Notes under the pieces: generated by a model
What the model was told of the DNA's origin: nothing
The model's database searches: none
The model's input: only the letters and a program-made list of their open reading frames with translations
Shown: positions 54,041-62,680 of the stretch, piece by piece
How the letters are laid out: each line of letters begins with the position of its first letter
How positions within the stretch are numbered: the stretch's first letter is position 1
Translations under genes and position numbers: made by a program
NCBI GenBank assembly: GCA_900757185.1
Contig: CAAEMX010000049.1
Coordinates: 1-64,000 of the forward strand
Direction: 5' to 3'
Length of the DNA stretch: 64,000 bases
Source: an uncultured Collinsella sp.
Lineage (GTDB): Bacteria > Actinomycetota > Coriobacteriia > Coriobacteriales > Coriobacteriaceae

Positions 54041-55229
54041 TAATCAGGATATTTCATGCGTGGGTAGAGCATGCACTGGCTGCGCTGCATGTTCCGATGC
54101 GTGTCCTGTCGATTCGATATCTATGGTCCCAGATGCGGAAGGCTTTGTTTATCCCTCGATAAACGGTGCATCGTGTCTTGCTTGTGGTAAATGCCTCAGA
54201 GTATGCCCTGCTGTAAACCGCTGCACGTTGCGCCCAATTTCAAATATGTATGCAGCATTTTCCAATGACCATCAGTTGCGAAATGAGAGCAGTTCGGGCG
54301 GTGTATTTTCCACGTGCGCACGCTATGTTGTCGATCATGGAGGGATCGTAGTCGGGGCAGCGGTTGATTCAACTGGGCACGTTTATCATCGACTTATAAC
54401 TAAGTCAAATGAAATTTCGATTCTTCAGAAATCAAAGTACGTTCAAAGCGATTGTCAGGGAATATATTGTCAAATTGAAAAATGTCTTAAATCTGGTAGA
54501 AGGGTCTTATTCTCAGGATGTCCTTGTCAGGTTGCTGGCTTGATTTCATATTTGGGAAAAGAATATGACAATCTGATTACGATGGATTTGATTTGCCATG
54601 GAGTACCTTCTCCGAGGGTATGGAAAGAGCATGTCGAGTCAATTACTGGTGGAAAACCAGCGCAAAGCATTACATTCAGAAGGAAAGACGTCTCTGCGAG
54701 AACGACTTATTCAGTTGATATTACTGCGCCCGGTTTGCGATATAAAGGACGAGATGAATTTGACGATCCGTATATGGCGCTGTTTGTTACGGGGTCAGCA
54801 AATAGGGAAAGCTGCTATACGTGTAAATACGCCAGTTCTGAACGCGTTGGTGATGTGACCATTGGCGACTGCGCGTCATCGAATTGCTACCCACAGTTCT
54901 ATCCTTGGGTTCAGCTCTCTTCAATTTCCTTAAACACTGAGAAGGCTAGAAATTTCTGGTCAGAGGTAGAGAGCCTGTTTACCTTTGTTCCTATTGATTA
55001 CCAACGGGAAATTCAATTGAATGCCCAGCTTTCACATCCAGTAGTTCGACCTGTTTTGAGAGACAACGTATACAGACGGATACATGAGACGGGCATCGCG
55101 TCAGTTGCTGCCGATGTCACACCTTCTCGTACAATTAAAAAGAAGCTCAAAAGAGTCGTTAAATATTTAGTTCCCAACGTAGTACGTGGACGTCTCATTA
55201 AATTGAAAGCAATGGTCCATGATCGATAA
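54033..55229 (+). CDS. Coenzyme F420 hydrogenase/dehydrogenase beta-subunit-like iron-sulfur protein
   Basis: The 398-residue protein has two N-terminal 4Fe-4S motifs (CTGCAACSDACP and CLACGKCLRVCP) and the F420H2-dehydrogenase beta N- and C-domains (SSGGVFSTCARYVVDHGG; FSGCPCQVAGL; DLICHGVPSP). Homologues in capsule loci are of unknown function; a redox step on a sugar or the partner pyruvyl transferase is possible. The C-terminal 40 residues are basic. It overlaps wzx by 11 bases. Confidence 0.88.
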   Translation: MTSNQDISCVGRACTGCAACSDACPVDSISMVPDAEGFVYPSINGASCLACGKCLRVCPAVNRCTLRPISNMYAAFSNDHQLRNESSSGGVFSTCARYVVDHGGIVVGAAVDSTGHVYHRLITKSNEISILQKSKYVQSDCQGIYCQIEKCLKSGRRVLFSGCPCQVAGLISYLGKEYDNLITMDLICHGVPSPRVWKEHVESITGGKPAQSITFRRKDVSARTTYSVDITAPGLRYKGRDEFDDPYMALFVTGSANRESCYTCKYASSERVGDVTIGDCASSNCYPQFYPWVQLSSISLNTEKARNFWSEVESLFTFVPIDYQREIQLNAQLSHPVVRPVLRDNVYRRIHETGIASVAADVTPSRTIKKKLKRVVKYLVPNVVRGRLIKLKAMVHDR

Positions 55230-56463
55230 TTCCAAGAAACAACTTCTCAAAAATACGTTATTTCTGTATATTTTAACGTTTTCATCTCAAGTTCTCGCTC
55301 TGATTACAATTCCATATCAAACACGCGTGCTTACACCGGAAACTTATGGTGTCGTTGGCGTCGCTATTTCTGTAATGACGTTTATGTCGCTTGTGCTAGA
55401 TTTTGGAATTCTTTTATCTGCAACATCAAAAGTCGCACAGCATGCTGAAGATACTGAATTTCTTTCACATCTTTATGGCAATGTGTTCGCACTAAAAGGC
55501 ATTTCAGCTATTATCTGTGGTTCTTGTTTGGCAGTAGCATGCTGCTCGTCTCCATACCATAGCCGATACTTTCTACTCTACGCACTCTATTATTTAGCTT
55601 ATGTCGCTGCTGCGATGCTGCCGGATTATTTATACCGGGGGCTTGAGCGCATGAAAGTTATAACCTTCAGGACAGTAGCGATACGAGCTTTTGCAACTGC
55701 TTGCACATTTATATTTCTCCATTCAGATAATGACGTTTTAGCGCTTCCGATTTGTCTATTAGTTGGGAATGTTACGGCGTTAGCGGTATGTCTTAGGTAT
55801 GATCGTAGAGTCTTTGGCATACATCTTCACCGCCCCACGGTTGTCGAGGTGCAGTTACTTGCGAAGGAATCTTTACCGTTTTTCTTTTCACGAATTTCTT
55901 CCACAGTATACTCAACGGCAAATCCAATTGTTCTCAATATGTTCTACGCAGGCTTGCCTGTTGTTGGATTCTATTCTGCCTCAGAAAAATTCTTGTCCGT
56001 TTCTAAGTCAATCGTTTCCCCTATTGCGGATAGCCTATATCCGTATATGGTTAAAAACAAAGATTTCAGGCTTGTTAAGAAAATATTGCTTACTACAACT
56101 CCTTTTATCGTTGTAGGGGCTGCAGTGCTGTATATCTATGCGAATCAAATTTGCGAATTTGTTTTTGGACCAAGCTATGTAGAGGCCGGCATGATAGTGC
56201 GCTGTCTACTTCCAGCAATAATGGTGATATTCCCGTCGTACGTTATTTGTTTTCCCGTGCTTGTCCCCCTAGGCCTTTCATCAAAGGCAAATTTTTCAAA
56301 TTTTATCGGTCTCTGCGTCCAGCTCCTTGCACTTATCATTCTTGTTGTAACTGATAATTTTAATGTCTATACAATGTGCCTCGCGACAAGTGCTGCCGAG
56401 GTGTCGGTATTTATCTACCGTTTATCCGCAATCGCAAGATATCAAAAAACCGCTAAAGCATGA
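55219..56463 (+). CDS. Wzx-type polysaccharide flippase
   Basis: This 414-residue membrane protein has about 12 helices and the N-terminal NTLFLYILTFSSQVLALITIPYQTRVLTPETYGVVGV, which is the characteristic start of Wzx/RfbX oligosaccharide flippases (MATE/MOP group). It should move the lipid-linked repeat unit to the outer face for the Wzy-like polymerase. Codon use is AT-ending like the preceding five genes. The stop is followed after 49 bases by capG. Confidence 0.92.
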   Translation: MIDNSKKQLLKNTLFLYILTFSSQVLALITIPYQTRVLTPETYGVVGVAISVMTFMSLVLDFGILLSATSKVAQHAEDTEFLSHLYGNVFALKGISAIICGSCLAVACCSSPYHSRYFLLYALYYLAYVAAAMLPDYLYRGLERMKVITFRTVAIRAFATACTFIFLHSDNDVLALPICLLVGNVTALAVCLRYDRRVFGIHLHRPTVVEVQLLAKESLPFFFSRISSTVYSTANPIVLNMFYAGLPVVGFYSASEKFLSVSKSIVSPIADSLYPYMVKNKDFRLVKKILLTTTPFIVVGAAVLYIYANQICEFVFGPSYVEAGMIVRCLLPAIMVIFPSYVICFPVLVPLGLSSKANFSNFIGLCVQLLALIILVVTDNFNVYTMCLATSAAEVSVFIYRLSAIARYQKTAKA

Positions 56464-56512
56464 ATTCGCGTTAAAAATCAGCTATATCAAATTTGTAAAG
56501 AATGGGGTTCTC

Positions 56513-57700
56513 ATGTTGAGTAACGATAATTCTAAAATTGTTTTTTCTAACGACGGCCGCCTGAAGCTTCTGATCATCGTGGGCACCCGCCCCGAGGTCA
56601 TCCGCCTGTCCGAGGTCATCAAGAAGTGCCGCCGCCACTTCGACTGCCTGCTGGCGCACACCGGGCAGAACTATGACTACACCCTGAACGGCATCTTCTT
56701 CCGCGACCTGTCGCTTGACGACCCGGATGTCTACCTGGACGCCGTGGGCGCCGACCTAGGCGAGACCGTGGGCAACATCATCGCAGCCTCCTACAGGCTC
56801 ATGGTCCAGGTTCAGCCCGACGCGTTGCTGATCCTGGGCGACACCAACAGCTGCCTGTCAGCCATCGCGGCCAAACGCCTGCACATCCCCATCTTCCACA
56901 TGGAGGCGGGCAACCGCTGCAAGGACGAGTGCCTGCCCGAGGAGACCAACCGCCGCATCGTCGACGTCATCTCCGACGTGAACCTGGCCTACTCCGAGCA
57001 CGCGCGCCGCTACCTCAAGGACACCGGCTGCGCCCCCGAGCGCACCTACGTCACCGGATCGCCCATGGCAGAGGTCCTGCGAGCCAACCTGGACAAGATC
57101 GAGGCCTCCGACGTCCTTACCGAGCTTGGCCTAGAGCCCAAGCGCTACATGCTGCTCTCGGCCCACCGCGAGGAGAACATCGACACCGAGGCCAACTTCA
57201 CGAGCCTGTTCACCGCGATCAACGCGCTGGCCGAGAAATACGATATGCCGATCCTGTACTCCTGCCACCCGCGCTCCCGCAAGCGCCTGGAGGCCACGGG
57301 CTTCCAACTGGACTCGCGCGTGCGCATGCACGAGCCCATGGGCTTCCACGACTACAACTGCCTGCAGATGAACGCATTCGCGGTCGTGTCCGACTCCGGC
57401 ACCCTTCCCGAGGAGTCCAGCTTCTTCGCGAGCGTCGGCCGCCCGTTCCCGGCTGTGTGCATCCGCACCTCCACCGAGCGCCCCGAGGCCCTGGACAAGG
57501 CCTGCTTCACGCTCGCCGGCATCTCCGAGAAGGGGTTGCTGCAGGCCGTCCATACCGCCGTCGAGCTCGACGCCGAGGGGTCGCTGCCCGAGGCCCCCGT
57601 TCCCGACTACGCCGACGAGACCGTCTCTACCAAGGTGGTCAAGATCATCCAGAGCTACACCGGCGTCGTTGACAAGATGGTGTGGAGGAAAAACCTGTAA
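56513..57700 (+). CDS. capG: CapG-type UDP-sugar 2-epimerase (WecB-like) of UDP-L-FucNAc synthesis
   Basis: The 395-residue protein belongs to the UDP-GlcNAc 2-epimerase family: IIVGTRPEVIRLSEVIKK, HTGQNYDYTLN, GDTNSCLSAIAAKR, HMEAGNRCKDECLPEETNRR, SAHREEN and SDSGTLPEESSF. The GNRC...PEE variant and the presence of capE and capF point to CapG/WbjD, which makes UDP-L-FucNAc from the talose isomer, rather than WecB. ATG 56513 is used. The first 17 codons are AT-rich and the rest extremely GC-rich, so the composition break lies inside the gene. Confidence 0.88.
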   Translation: MLSNDNSKIVFSNDGRLKLLIIVGTRPEVIRLSEVIKKCRRHFDCLLAHTGQNYDYTLNGIFFRDLSLDDPDVYLDAVGADLGETVGNIIAASYRLMVQVQPDALLILGDTNSCLSAIAAKRLHIPIFHMEAGNRCKDECLPEETNRRIVDVISDVNLAYSEHARRYLKDTGCAPERTYVTGSPMAEVLRANLDKIEASDVLTELGLEPKRYMLLSAHREENIDTEANFTSLFTAINALAEKYDMPILYSCHPRSRKRLEATGFQLDSRVRMHEPMGFHDYNCLQMNAFAVVSDSGTLPEESSFFASVGRPFPAVCIRTSTERPEALDKACFTLAGISEKGLLQAVHTAVELDAEGSLPEAPVPDYADETVSTKVVKIIQSYTGVVDKMVWRKNL

Positions 57701-57730
57701 TCGACAGGGTTTGAACAATGGAGTCGCTGG

Positions 57731-58450
57731 ATGGCGAAAGAATCCGATAGCTTTGCCAAGAATTTAGCAATTTCGGTTGTAACCGGCCTGTTTACTATTG
57801 GCGCCGAAGTGGCTGTAGCCTATTTGGTGCCACAGGTGCAAAATCCGATAGTAGTCAACAATAATGTTATTATATCTGCAGACGATTATGAAAAGGCAAC
57901 TGACCGAATCCAAGAGCTCGAAGATGAGCTTAATGAACTAAAGCGCGTGAGCTTGAACTCGAATAATGGTGGTGGCTCTGTTTCCAGTGTCGTTTCAGAT
58001 GATTCTAGCCGGGCATTACTGAAAGATAAACCTGGCTCGTCATTCAATTATTCACAATCAGACCAAAGCACCGCGAAGGATACCGCAGGAAATCGTTATG
58101 AGCCCAGCCACTGGGGCATTATTGGTTCTTGTTCCGCGTGCAGTGGTTTTGCTGATTATTATTTAGGTGGAAACTATTCCAGTTTGTCCATTACTGTCGC
58201 GCCATCAAGCACAAATATCGATGGTAAGGGCAACTCTACATCATTCGAAATCCTTGTTAAACACAAAGGCGATTCCGATTTCAGATGCATTCATACTGAG
58301 GAAAACATCAGCAAGTCGACCTCTCCAATTCAGCTTAAGAACATAGATATCTCTGGTGTCGAATGGATTGAATTCAAAGCGATAGAAAATGAAGATGAGG
58401 GCCATTTAAACGGCAACGTATTAATGATTGCGGACGCCATCGTTGGTTAG
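57731..58450 (+). CDS. Membrane-anchored protein with coiled coil and NPCBM-like domain, function unknown
   Basis: The 239-residue product starts with an amphipathic/hydrophobic segment (LAISVVTGLFTIGAEVAVAYLVP, one membrane helix), then a short coiled coil (DYEKATDRIQELEDELNELKRV), a Ser/Asn/Gly-rich linker, and a C-terminal domain of about 110 residues with YYLGGNYSSLSITVAP...SFEILVK...IDISGVEWIEFKA that resembles NPCBM-type carbohydrate-binding modules. It could hold or sense polysaccharide at the cell surface. AT-richer codons set it apart from capG and from the broken gene behind it. I do not recognise a family with certainty. Confidence 0.7.
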   Translation: MAKESDSFAKNLAISVVTGLFTIGAEVAVAYLVPQVQNPIVVNNNVIISADDYEKATDRIQELEDELNELKRVSLNSNNGGGSVSSVVSDDSSRALLKDKPGSSFNYSQSDQSTAKDTAGNRYEPSHWGIIGSCSACSGFADYYLGGNYSSLSITVAPSSTNIDGKGNSTSFEILVKHKGDSDFRCIHTEENISKSTSPIQLKNIDISGVEWIEFKAIENEDEGHLNGNVLMIADAIVG

Positions 58451-58709
58451 TTTCTGGCCTACTTGGCGTTTGTGCTTAGAGCTTCTAGCTGCAACTGTTG
58501 TTGATATCTGGAGAAGAATAATTACAAAGACTAGGTCATAGTCTGTGCATTTATTGGAAACTAATCATTGCATGGCTGCGCTCTACAATAGACTGCCAAA
58601 ACTGTACAACATTGATTCAGAGTTTATAGGCAGGATAAACAGTGGACAATTTAAGCTAAAATTTATTTAAGAATATTTGACTTGAGTAACTCAATTCGAA
58701 GTTCTGAAC
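58451..58709. other. AT-rich gap, no supported feature
   Basis: These 259 bases have no convincing frame, hairpin or promoter. Composition is much lower in GC than the ugd remnant that follows, so the junction near 58710 may be an insertion edge. Confidence 0.6.
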
Positions 58710-59208
58710 GACCCTAGTCAGCTGCGCATCGGATCGCGCTACAACAACCCCAGCTTCGGCTACGGCGGCTACTGCCTGCCCAAGGACACCAAGCAGCTGC
58801 TGGCCAACCATAGGGACGTGCCCCAGAACCTGACGAGGCCATCGCCGAGGCCAACCGCACCGCAAGGACTTCGTGGCAGATGAGGTGCTGCAGATGGTAT
58901 GGGATCGCGTGTACGAGGGCAAGGAGAAGCCGGTTGTGGGCGTCTACCGCCTGACGATGAAGTCCAACTCCGACAACTTCCGCGCGAGCTCCATCCAGGG
59001 CGTCATGAAGCGCGTGAAGGCCAAGGGCGTGCCCGTGGTCGTCTACGAGCCCACGCTGGACGCGCCGGAGTTCTTCGGGTCCGAGGTGACCCACGACCTG
59101 GAGGCCTTCAAGGCGGAGTGCGACGTGATCGTGGCCAACCGCTGGAGCGACGAGCTCGCGGACGTGGCGGACAAGGTGTACACGCGCGACCTTTTCAAGC
59201 GCGACTAG
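58710..59208 (+). pseudogene. Broken UDP-glucose 6-dehydrogenase (C-terminal remnant)
   Basis: The first frame reads IGSRYNNPSFGYGGYCLPKD, the active-site region of UDP-glucose/UDP-ManNAc dehydrogenases with the catalytic Cys. A frameshift falls near 58829 (a four-base loss fits the expected QNLIDEAIAEANR reading) and a further one-base loss near 58858; then the third frame reads from VADEVLQMVWDRVYEG to TRDLFKRD and stops at 59206-59208. The whole NAD-binding half is missing. GC-ending codons match capE/F/G. It once probably gave UDP-glucuronate to an earlier capsule. Confidence 0.85.
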
Positions 59209-59229
59209 CGAACTTCCTTAGGGCGATAA

Positions 59230-59272
59230 GAGGCCCCAGCCACCACGCGGTGGCTGGGGCCTCTCTTGTTTA
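59230..59272 (+). terminator. Terminator at the end of the capsule locus
   Basis: GAGGCCCCAGCCACC pairs with GGTGGCTGGGGCCTC around ACGC, followed by TCTTGTTT. It is 21 bases past the ugd remnant. Confidence 0.9.
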
Positions 59273-59627
59273 GGGCAGGCCATGGAGGCGCTGTGCATGC
59301 CATTCGTTCGTTGCGACGCCATTTTTCATGACCGCGGGCGCCTTGCGGTGGTGTCCCGATTGTTGGTGTAATCGTCTAGAATCTAATCGTCATTCTACTC
59401 CAATATCATGCTGCCTTCCTTCCTATCGGATGGTCGATCCCGAGGATTCGATCGCGAAGGCATACGGGAAGAACGCGGCCGCTCCCTCGGCTTCCTGCAC
59501 GAGGAACGCTAAGGAGCACGCCAAGCGCATCATCGAGCACATGGTGGCTGACCTCATATGCAAATCAAAGAGGCCCCGGAGATACGCGTCGGAATTCAGA
59601 TAATTCGTGCGAAGCACTTCTAATCGC
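59273..59627. other. Gap with no supported gene
   Basis: A 91-codon + strand frame (59328-59603) exists but has no ribosome site, and its product (Cys- and Arg-rich start, then AKEHAKRIIEHMVADLICKSK) is not recognised. It may be gene debris. No hairpins were seen. Confidence 0.5.
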
Positions 59628-60986
59628 CTATTTCCCGATAACGTTCTTGGGAAATATCAAAGTTCGTAGCGTCTTCTTGTCGAGCGAGCCACATATACTA
59701 AGCATCTCTCTGCTTCGTTTGAGCCTCGGGTCATCATCGCTGTCGAGGAAGATTTCCGCGCATAAGTCTTCGATGTATCTATTTCGAATGTCATCAGTTG
59801 GCTCACCGCCTTTCTCGAAGTATTTGCACTCTCCCAGTATGATGCGGTCTAGATACTCCATGAATTTATCGTTCTCTTTTGCGAACTCAAATACATGGTC
59901 GAAGCGTTTTCCGGTTTTGACCAGCTCCCATTGTTCGGGCTCATATTCCGCCATTGTTAGGAAGGTCGGCAAAAGTGCATTCTTTGAGAACGAGATTGAC
60001 CAGTCTCCTTCCCTGTCGAAGGCGGTCAGTATGTAGATGACACCTTGGTTGAGCTTGTCGATGAACCGGTTGAAATCGCGAAGGCTTCCGTTGTTTTGCT
60101 CAATAAACCGTTGGCATATTTCCGTGAAAAAGTATCCGCTATGGATGTTGGCCTGTTTCGCTTCGAGGTACGTATTTGGATTGATTCGGGGCAAATCGAA
60201 TCGGTAGTCGTAGAAGCGTTGAAGGTATCGCCGGCAGTCGTAATTCTGGCCATAGACTCCTTGGAGTGAGTAGGCAAGTTGCGTTCTGTCCGTTGAATAA
60301 ACGACCACGATGTTATCCTGAAGGAAAAGAGACTTTGTTTGCTCGAGTAGCTGCATAGCGAATTCCGGCCGACACCTGTCGAGCTCGTCTATGAAGAGCA
60401 CGGCCCTTTTGGTGACTTCCGGCAGAAGCGCTGACACGAGTTCCTCGGTTTTCGCCCTCAGCTCCTGCCTCTTTCTGAACGCGTTAAGGAAATCGTTACC
60501 GCTAATTGCCTCGAGGAGCTTTCCTGCATTCAGCCCCGTTAAAGACAAAGCGCAGTCTATTGCCCCTGCTGCGATATCGGAAACGCTTCTCTCCTGATTG
60601 ACCTTTTTCTTGTCGGCCATGGTTGCTATGGTTGCCAATAGTGGGGCAATCGGGTCGTTGAAATGGTCGTTTTCCCAGGCATTGAAGTATATTGGCAGAA
60701 AAGGATCTTCACTCATCTTGGTCATGAGATTGCTGTCGAAGATCGATGTGTCCGATGGGGCATTTGCGTCGATGTGCGGGTTTCCGAAGCGCAAGGTTTC
60801 GATGATTTGTTTGACGAAGAAGGTTTTGCCTGTTCCCCAAGGGGCGTCTATGAAAATAGAATAGGGCCCCTTCACGCTGTAAAGTAGATGGATAAATTGG
60901 GCGACAATTTCGCGGCGACCGAGTTGGTCGTGTTTTAGTGATTCCCTGGCGATCTCGCATGTGGGCTCTTCGTCTAATCGTTTCAT
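59628..60986 (-). CDS. KAP-family P-loop NTPase
   Basis: The 452-residue protein has Walker A APWGTGKT at residues 48-55, Walker B AVLFIDELDR at 195-204 and the KAP features FNAWEND and YFFTEICQRF. KAP NTPases are membrane-linked or soluble ATPases found in phage-defence and mobile regions. The usual membrane insert between Walker A and B is short here (a moderately hydrophobic stretch at 136-160). The Met complementary to 60984-60986 is chosen, with AAGGAAAAGAG upstream; starts at 61028 or 61052 would add an unstructured Ser/Thr/Asn-rich leader. It is divergent from the Thoeris pair. Role inferred only from family and location. Confidence 0.85.
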   Translation of the reverse strand: MKRLDEEPTCEIARESLKHDQLGRREIVAQFIHLLYSVKGPYSIFIDAPWGTGKTFFVKQIIETLRFGNPHIDANAPSDTSIFDSNLMTKMSEDPFLPIYFNAWENDHFNDPIAPLLATIATMADKKKVNQERSVSDIAAGAIDCALSLTGLNAGKLLEAISGNDFLNAFRKRQELRAKTEELVSALLPEVTKRAVLFIDELDRCRPEFAMQLLEQTKSLFLQDNIVVVYSTDRTQLAYSLQGVYGQNYDCRRYLQRFYDYRFDLPRINPNTYLEAKQANIHSGYFFTEICQRFIEQNNGSLRDFNRFIDKLNQGVIYILTAFDREGDWSISFSKNALLPTFLTMAEYEPEQWELVKTGKRFDHVFEFAKENDKFMEYLDRIILGECKYFEKGGEPTDDIRNRYIEDLCAEIFLDSDDDPRLKRSREMLSICGSLDKKTLRTLIFPKNVIGK

Positions 60987-61308
60987 GTGTGCTCTCTTTT
61001 CCTTGGTGTTGCTGGAGGAGGTGCTCATTTCATTGCTAGTATAATCGCACAAGCGTTCGTTACGATTGTAAGCTGCTATATTGATAAACGAGGCGGCGAT
61101 GGCTCTTGACCTTGGTTTGCATTGGCGAGGACCGTGGGGGTGTCCTGGGCGGTAGAGCAGCGTGTGTGGGGCGTATGAGTTCGTGACCAGAGATGCGAAT
61201 GCAAATGTATGATAATGAATTGGCTGCGAGAGCTAAAAGCCTCAACTAGCTGCGCGAGAAACGGCTATCATACGTTCTATATTTAAGTGCTTTCATGGAA
61301 GATGTGGT
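60987..61308. other. Divergent intergenic region between the KAP and ThsA-like genes
   Basis: The 322 bases should hold promoters for both directions. GTTCTATATTTAAG upstream of the ThsA-like gene is AT-rich but I cannot assign boxes with confidence. Confidence 0.4.
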
Positions 61309-62178
61309 TTGCTAAAACAAATTGCTTATATAGCTACTTGGTCGCTTGTGAAAAAGTCCGCCAAATGGTCGATGGCAATCATCGGTGCAATTTCGACGAT
61401 TATGGCGGTTGTGGGCGTGTCTCTCATTGATCTGCTGCCGAAGGGTTCGGGGTGTCTGTTTAGACTTTTCGTTTTCGTTGTTCTTTTTATTCTGATAGCC
61501 ATTCTTGCGGCGGTCGTCACATATCGTCGCAGCAGGAGCGGGGTCCATTTGGCGATTAACGGTATGGACATCGACATCGTGGTTGGCGACCTTTTTGTTA
61601 CGGACGGAGTGAAGGTCATCCCGTTCGATGAGTATTTCGACATCCAGGTCGATGACAAGGTTATTTCAAGGAATTCTCTCAACGGCATTTTTATCAAGAG
61701 GTACGCTGATTGGAATACCCTCAAGCGTACAGTCGAAAAATTGGGGCCGAGCTTGTTGGAGCCTTGCAAAGCTGGGGATGGTAGGATTCGCTATCCTCTC
61801 GGCACCATCAAGGACTACAACGAGTACGCACTGCTCGCCTTCACGCATATGGACAAACTAAACCGAGCACGCCTTCGCCGTGGCGAATATGAGGAATGCC
61901 TGCTCAACATGTGGGATGAGCTAGATAGGATGTATGCCGGCAGACCTGTCGTTCTTCCGCTGCTGGGGTCGGGGATAACCAGGTTCGACGGCGGGAAGCC
62001 CTCGGAGGACGACCTTCTTCGCTGCATGCTTTGTACCCTGAGGGCTTCGAAGCGACATTTCAAAGAAGGCGTCGTGGTCGTCTTGACGGAGAAGACCGCT
62101 GCACGAATGAGGCTATACGAAGTCAACGGATATATTGAGGCTTGGGAAAATAGGATTGGAGAGAAAGATGGTTTATAG
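61309..62178 (+). CDS. thsA: ThsA-like Thoeris effector: two membrane helices plus Macro domain
   Basis: The 289-residue protein has two membrane helices (about 22-41 and 50-71) and a C-terminal Macro-type domain (about 82-289) with VVGDLF, YPLGTIKDYNEYALLAFTHMD and LPLLGSGITRFDG, the layout of the membrane-Macro ThsA form rather than the SIR2-SLOG form. In such systems the Macro domain is reported to bind a TIR-made ADP-ribose derivative and then activate a membrane effector. The TTG start is supported by GGAAG seven bases upstream. It overlaps the TIR gene by 11 bases. Low-GC, separate from the neighbours. Confidence 0.82.
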   Translation: MLKQIAYIATWSLVKKSAKWSMAIIGAISTIMAVVGVSLIDLLPKGSGCLFRLFVFVVLFILIAILAAVVTYRRSRSGVHLAINGMDIDIVVGDLFVTDGVKVIPFDEYFDIQVDDKVISRNSLNGIFIKRYADWNTLKRTVEKLGPSLLEPCKAGDGRIRYPLGTIKDYNEYALLAFTHMDKLNRARLRRGEYEECLLNMWDELDRMYAGRPVVLPLLGSGITRFDGGKPSEDDLLRCMLCTLRASKRHFKEGVVVVLTEKTAARMRLYEVNGYIEAWENRIGEKDGL

Positions 62179-62680
62179 GACGAGGACCTACATCGCTGCT
62201 GACTGGGATGGCGACCGAGATGCTGTGGACCAGCTGCACAAATGGAACGACAGCGACTATTGGGGGCTTTCATTTACGGATGCCCACAATTTACAGCAGT
62301 CGCGCGATTCCAGCCTGCCCTGCAGCATAAAGAGCTCGCTGAAAGAGAGAATGGATCATTCCAAACGTTTCGTGCTTATCGTGGGGGATTCGACGGACAC
62401 CGTGACTAAGGGAAGCTGTCGGTATTGCGGAAGCTATAACGCGTGGACTTCTAGCTGTGCCCGCATGCATAGCGTTGATTATCGCAGCTACATCAAGTAC
62501 GAGTGCGATAAGGCCATGGAGGCCGATATCGATATCGTGGTGCTGTATAACAACACGCGGGTCGACAGGTCGAAGTGTCCTGAGGCTGTTAGGTACCACG
62601 GAAACCATGTCGCCATGATGTATTATAGGGACGGTAAATACTATTGGGATTATCCGGCGGTCAAAAAAGCGCTTCAGTAA
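62168..62680 (+). CDS. thsB: ThsB-like TIR-domain protein of a Thoeris system
   Basis: The 170-residue protein is a single TIR-like domain: RTYIAADWDGDRDAVDQLHKW, a FVLIVGDST strand, and SYIKYECDKA, where E112 fits the catalytic glutamate of NAD-using TIR enzymes, then IDIVVLYNNT and a C-terminal YYWDYPAVKKAL. Between strands it holds CRYC (84-87) and C97, which may bind metal. ATG 62168 follows GGAG and lies inside the end of the ThsA-like gene, so the two are made together. Expected role: sense phage and make a signal from NAD. Confidence 0.82.
   Translation: MVYRTRTYIAADWDGDRDAVDQLHKWNDSDYWGLSFTDAHNLQQSRDSSLPCSIKSSLKERMDHSKRFVLIVGDSTDTVTKGSCRYCGSYNAWTSSCARMHSVDYRSYIKYECDKAMEADIDIVVLYNNTRVDRSKCPEAVRYHGNHVAMMYYRDGKYYWDYPAVKKALQ

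Noticed and set aside
56513..57700. Plain WecB (UDP-GlcNAc 2-epimerase)
   Set aside because: The capE and capF partners and the GNRC...PEE variant fit CapG better, though WecB activity cannot be excluded.
59328..59603. 91-codon gene between the capsule terminator and the KAP gene
   Set aside because: No ribosome site or known domain; kept only as possible debris.
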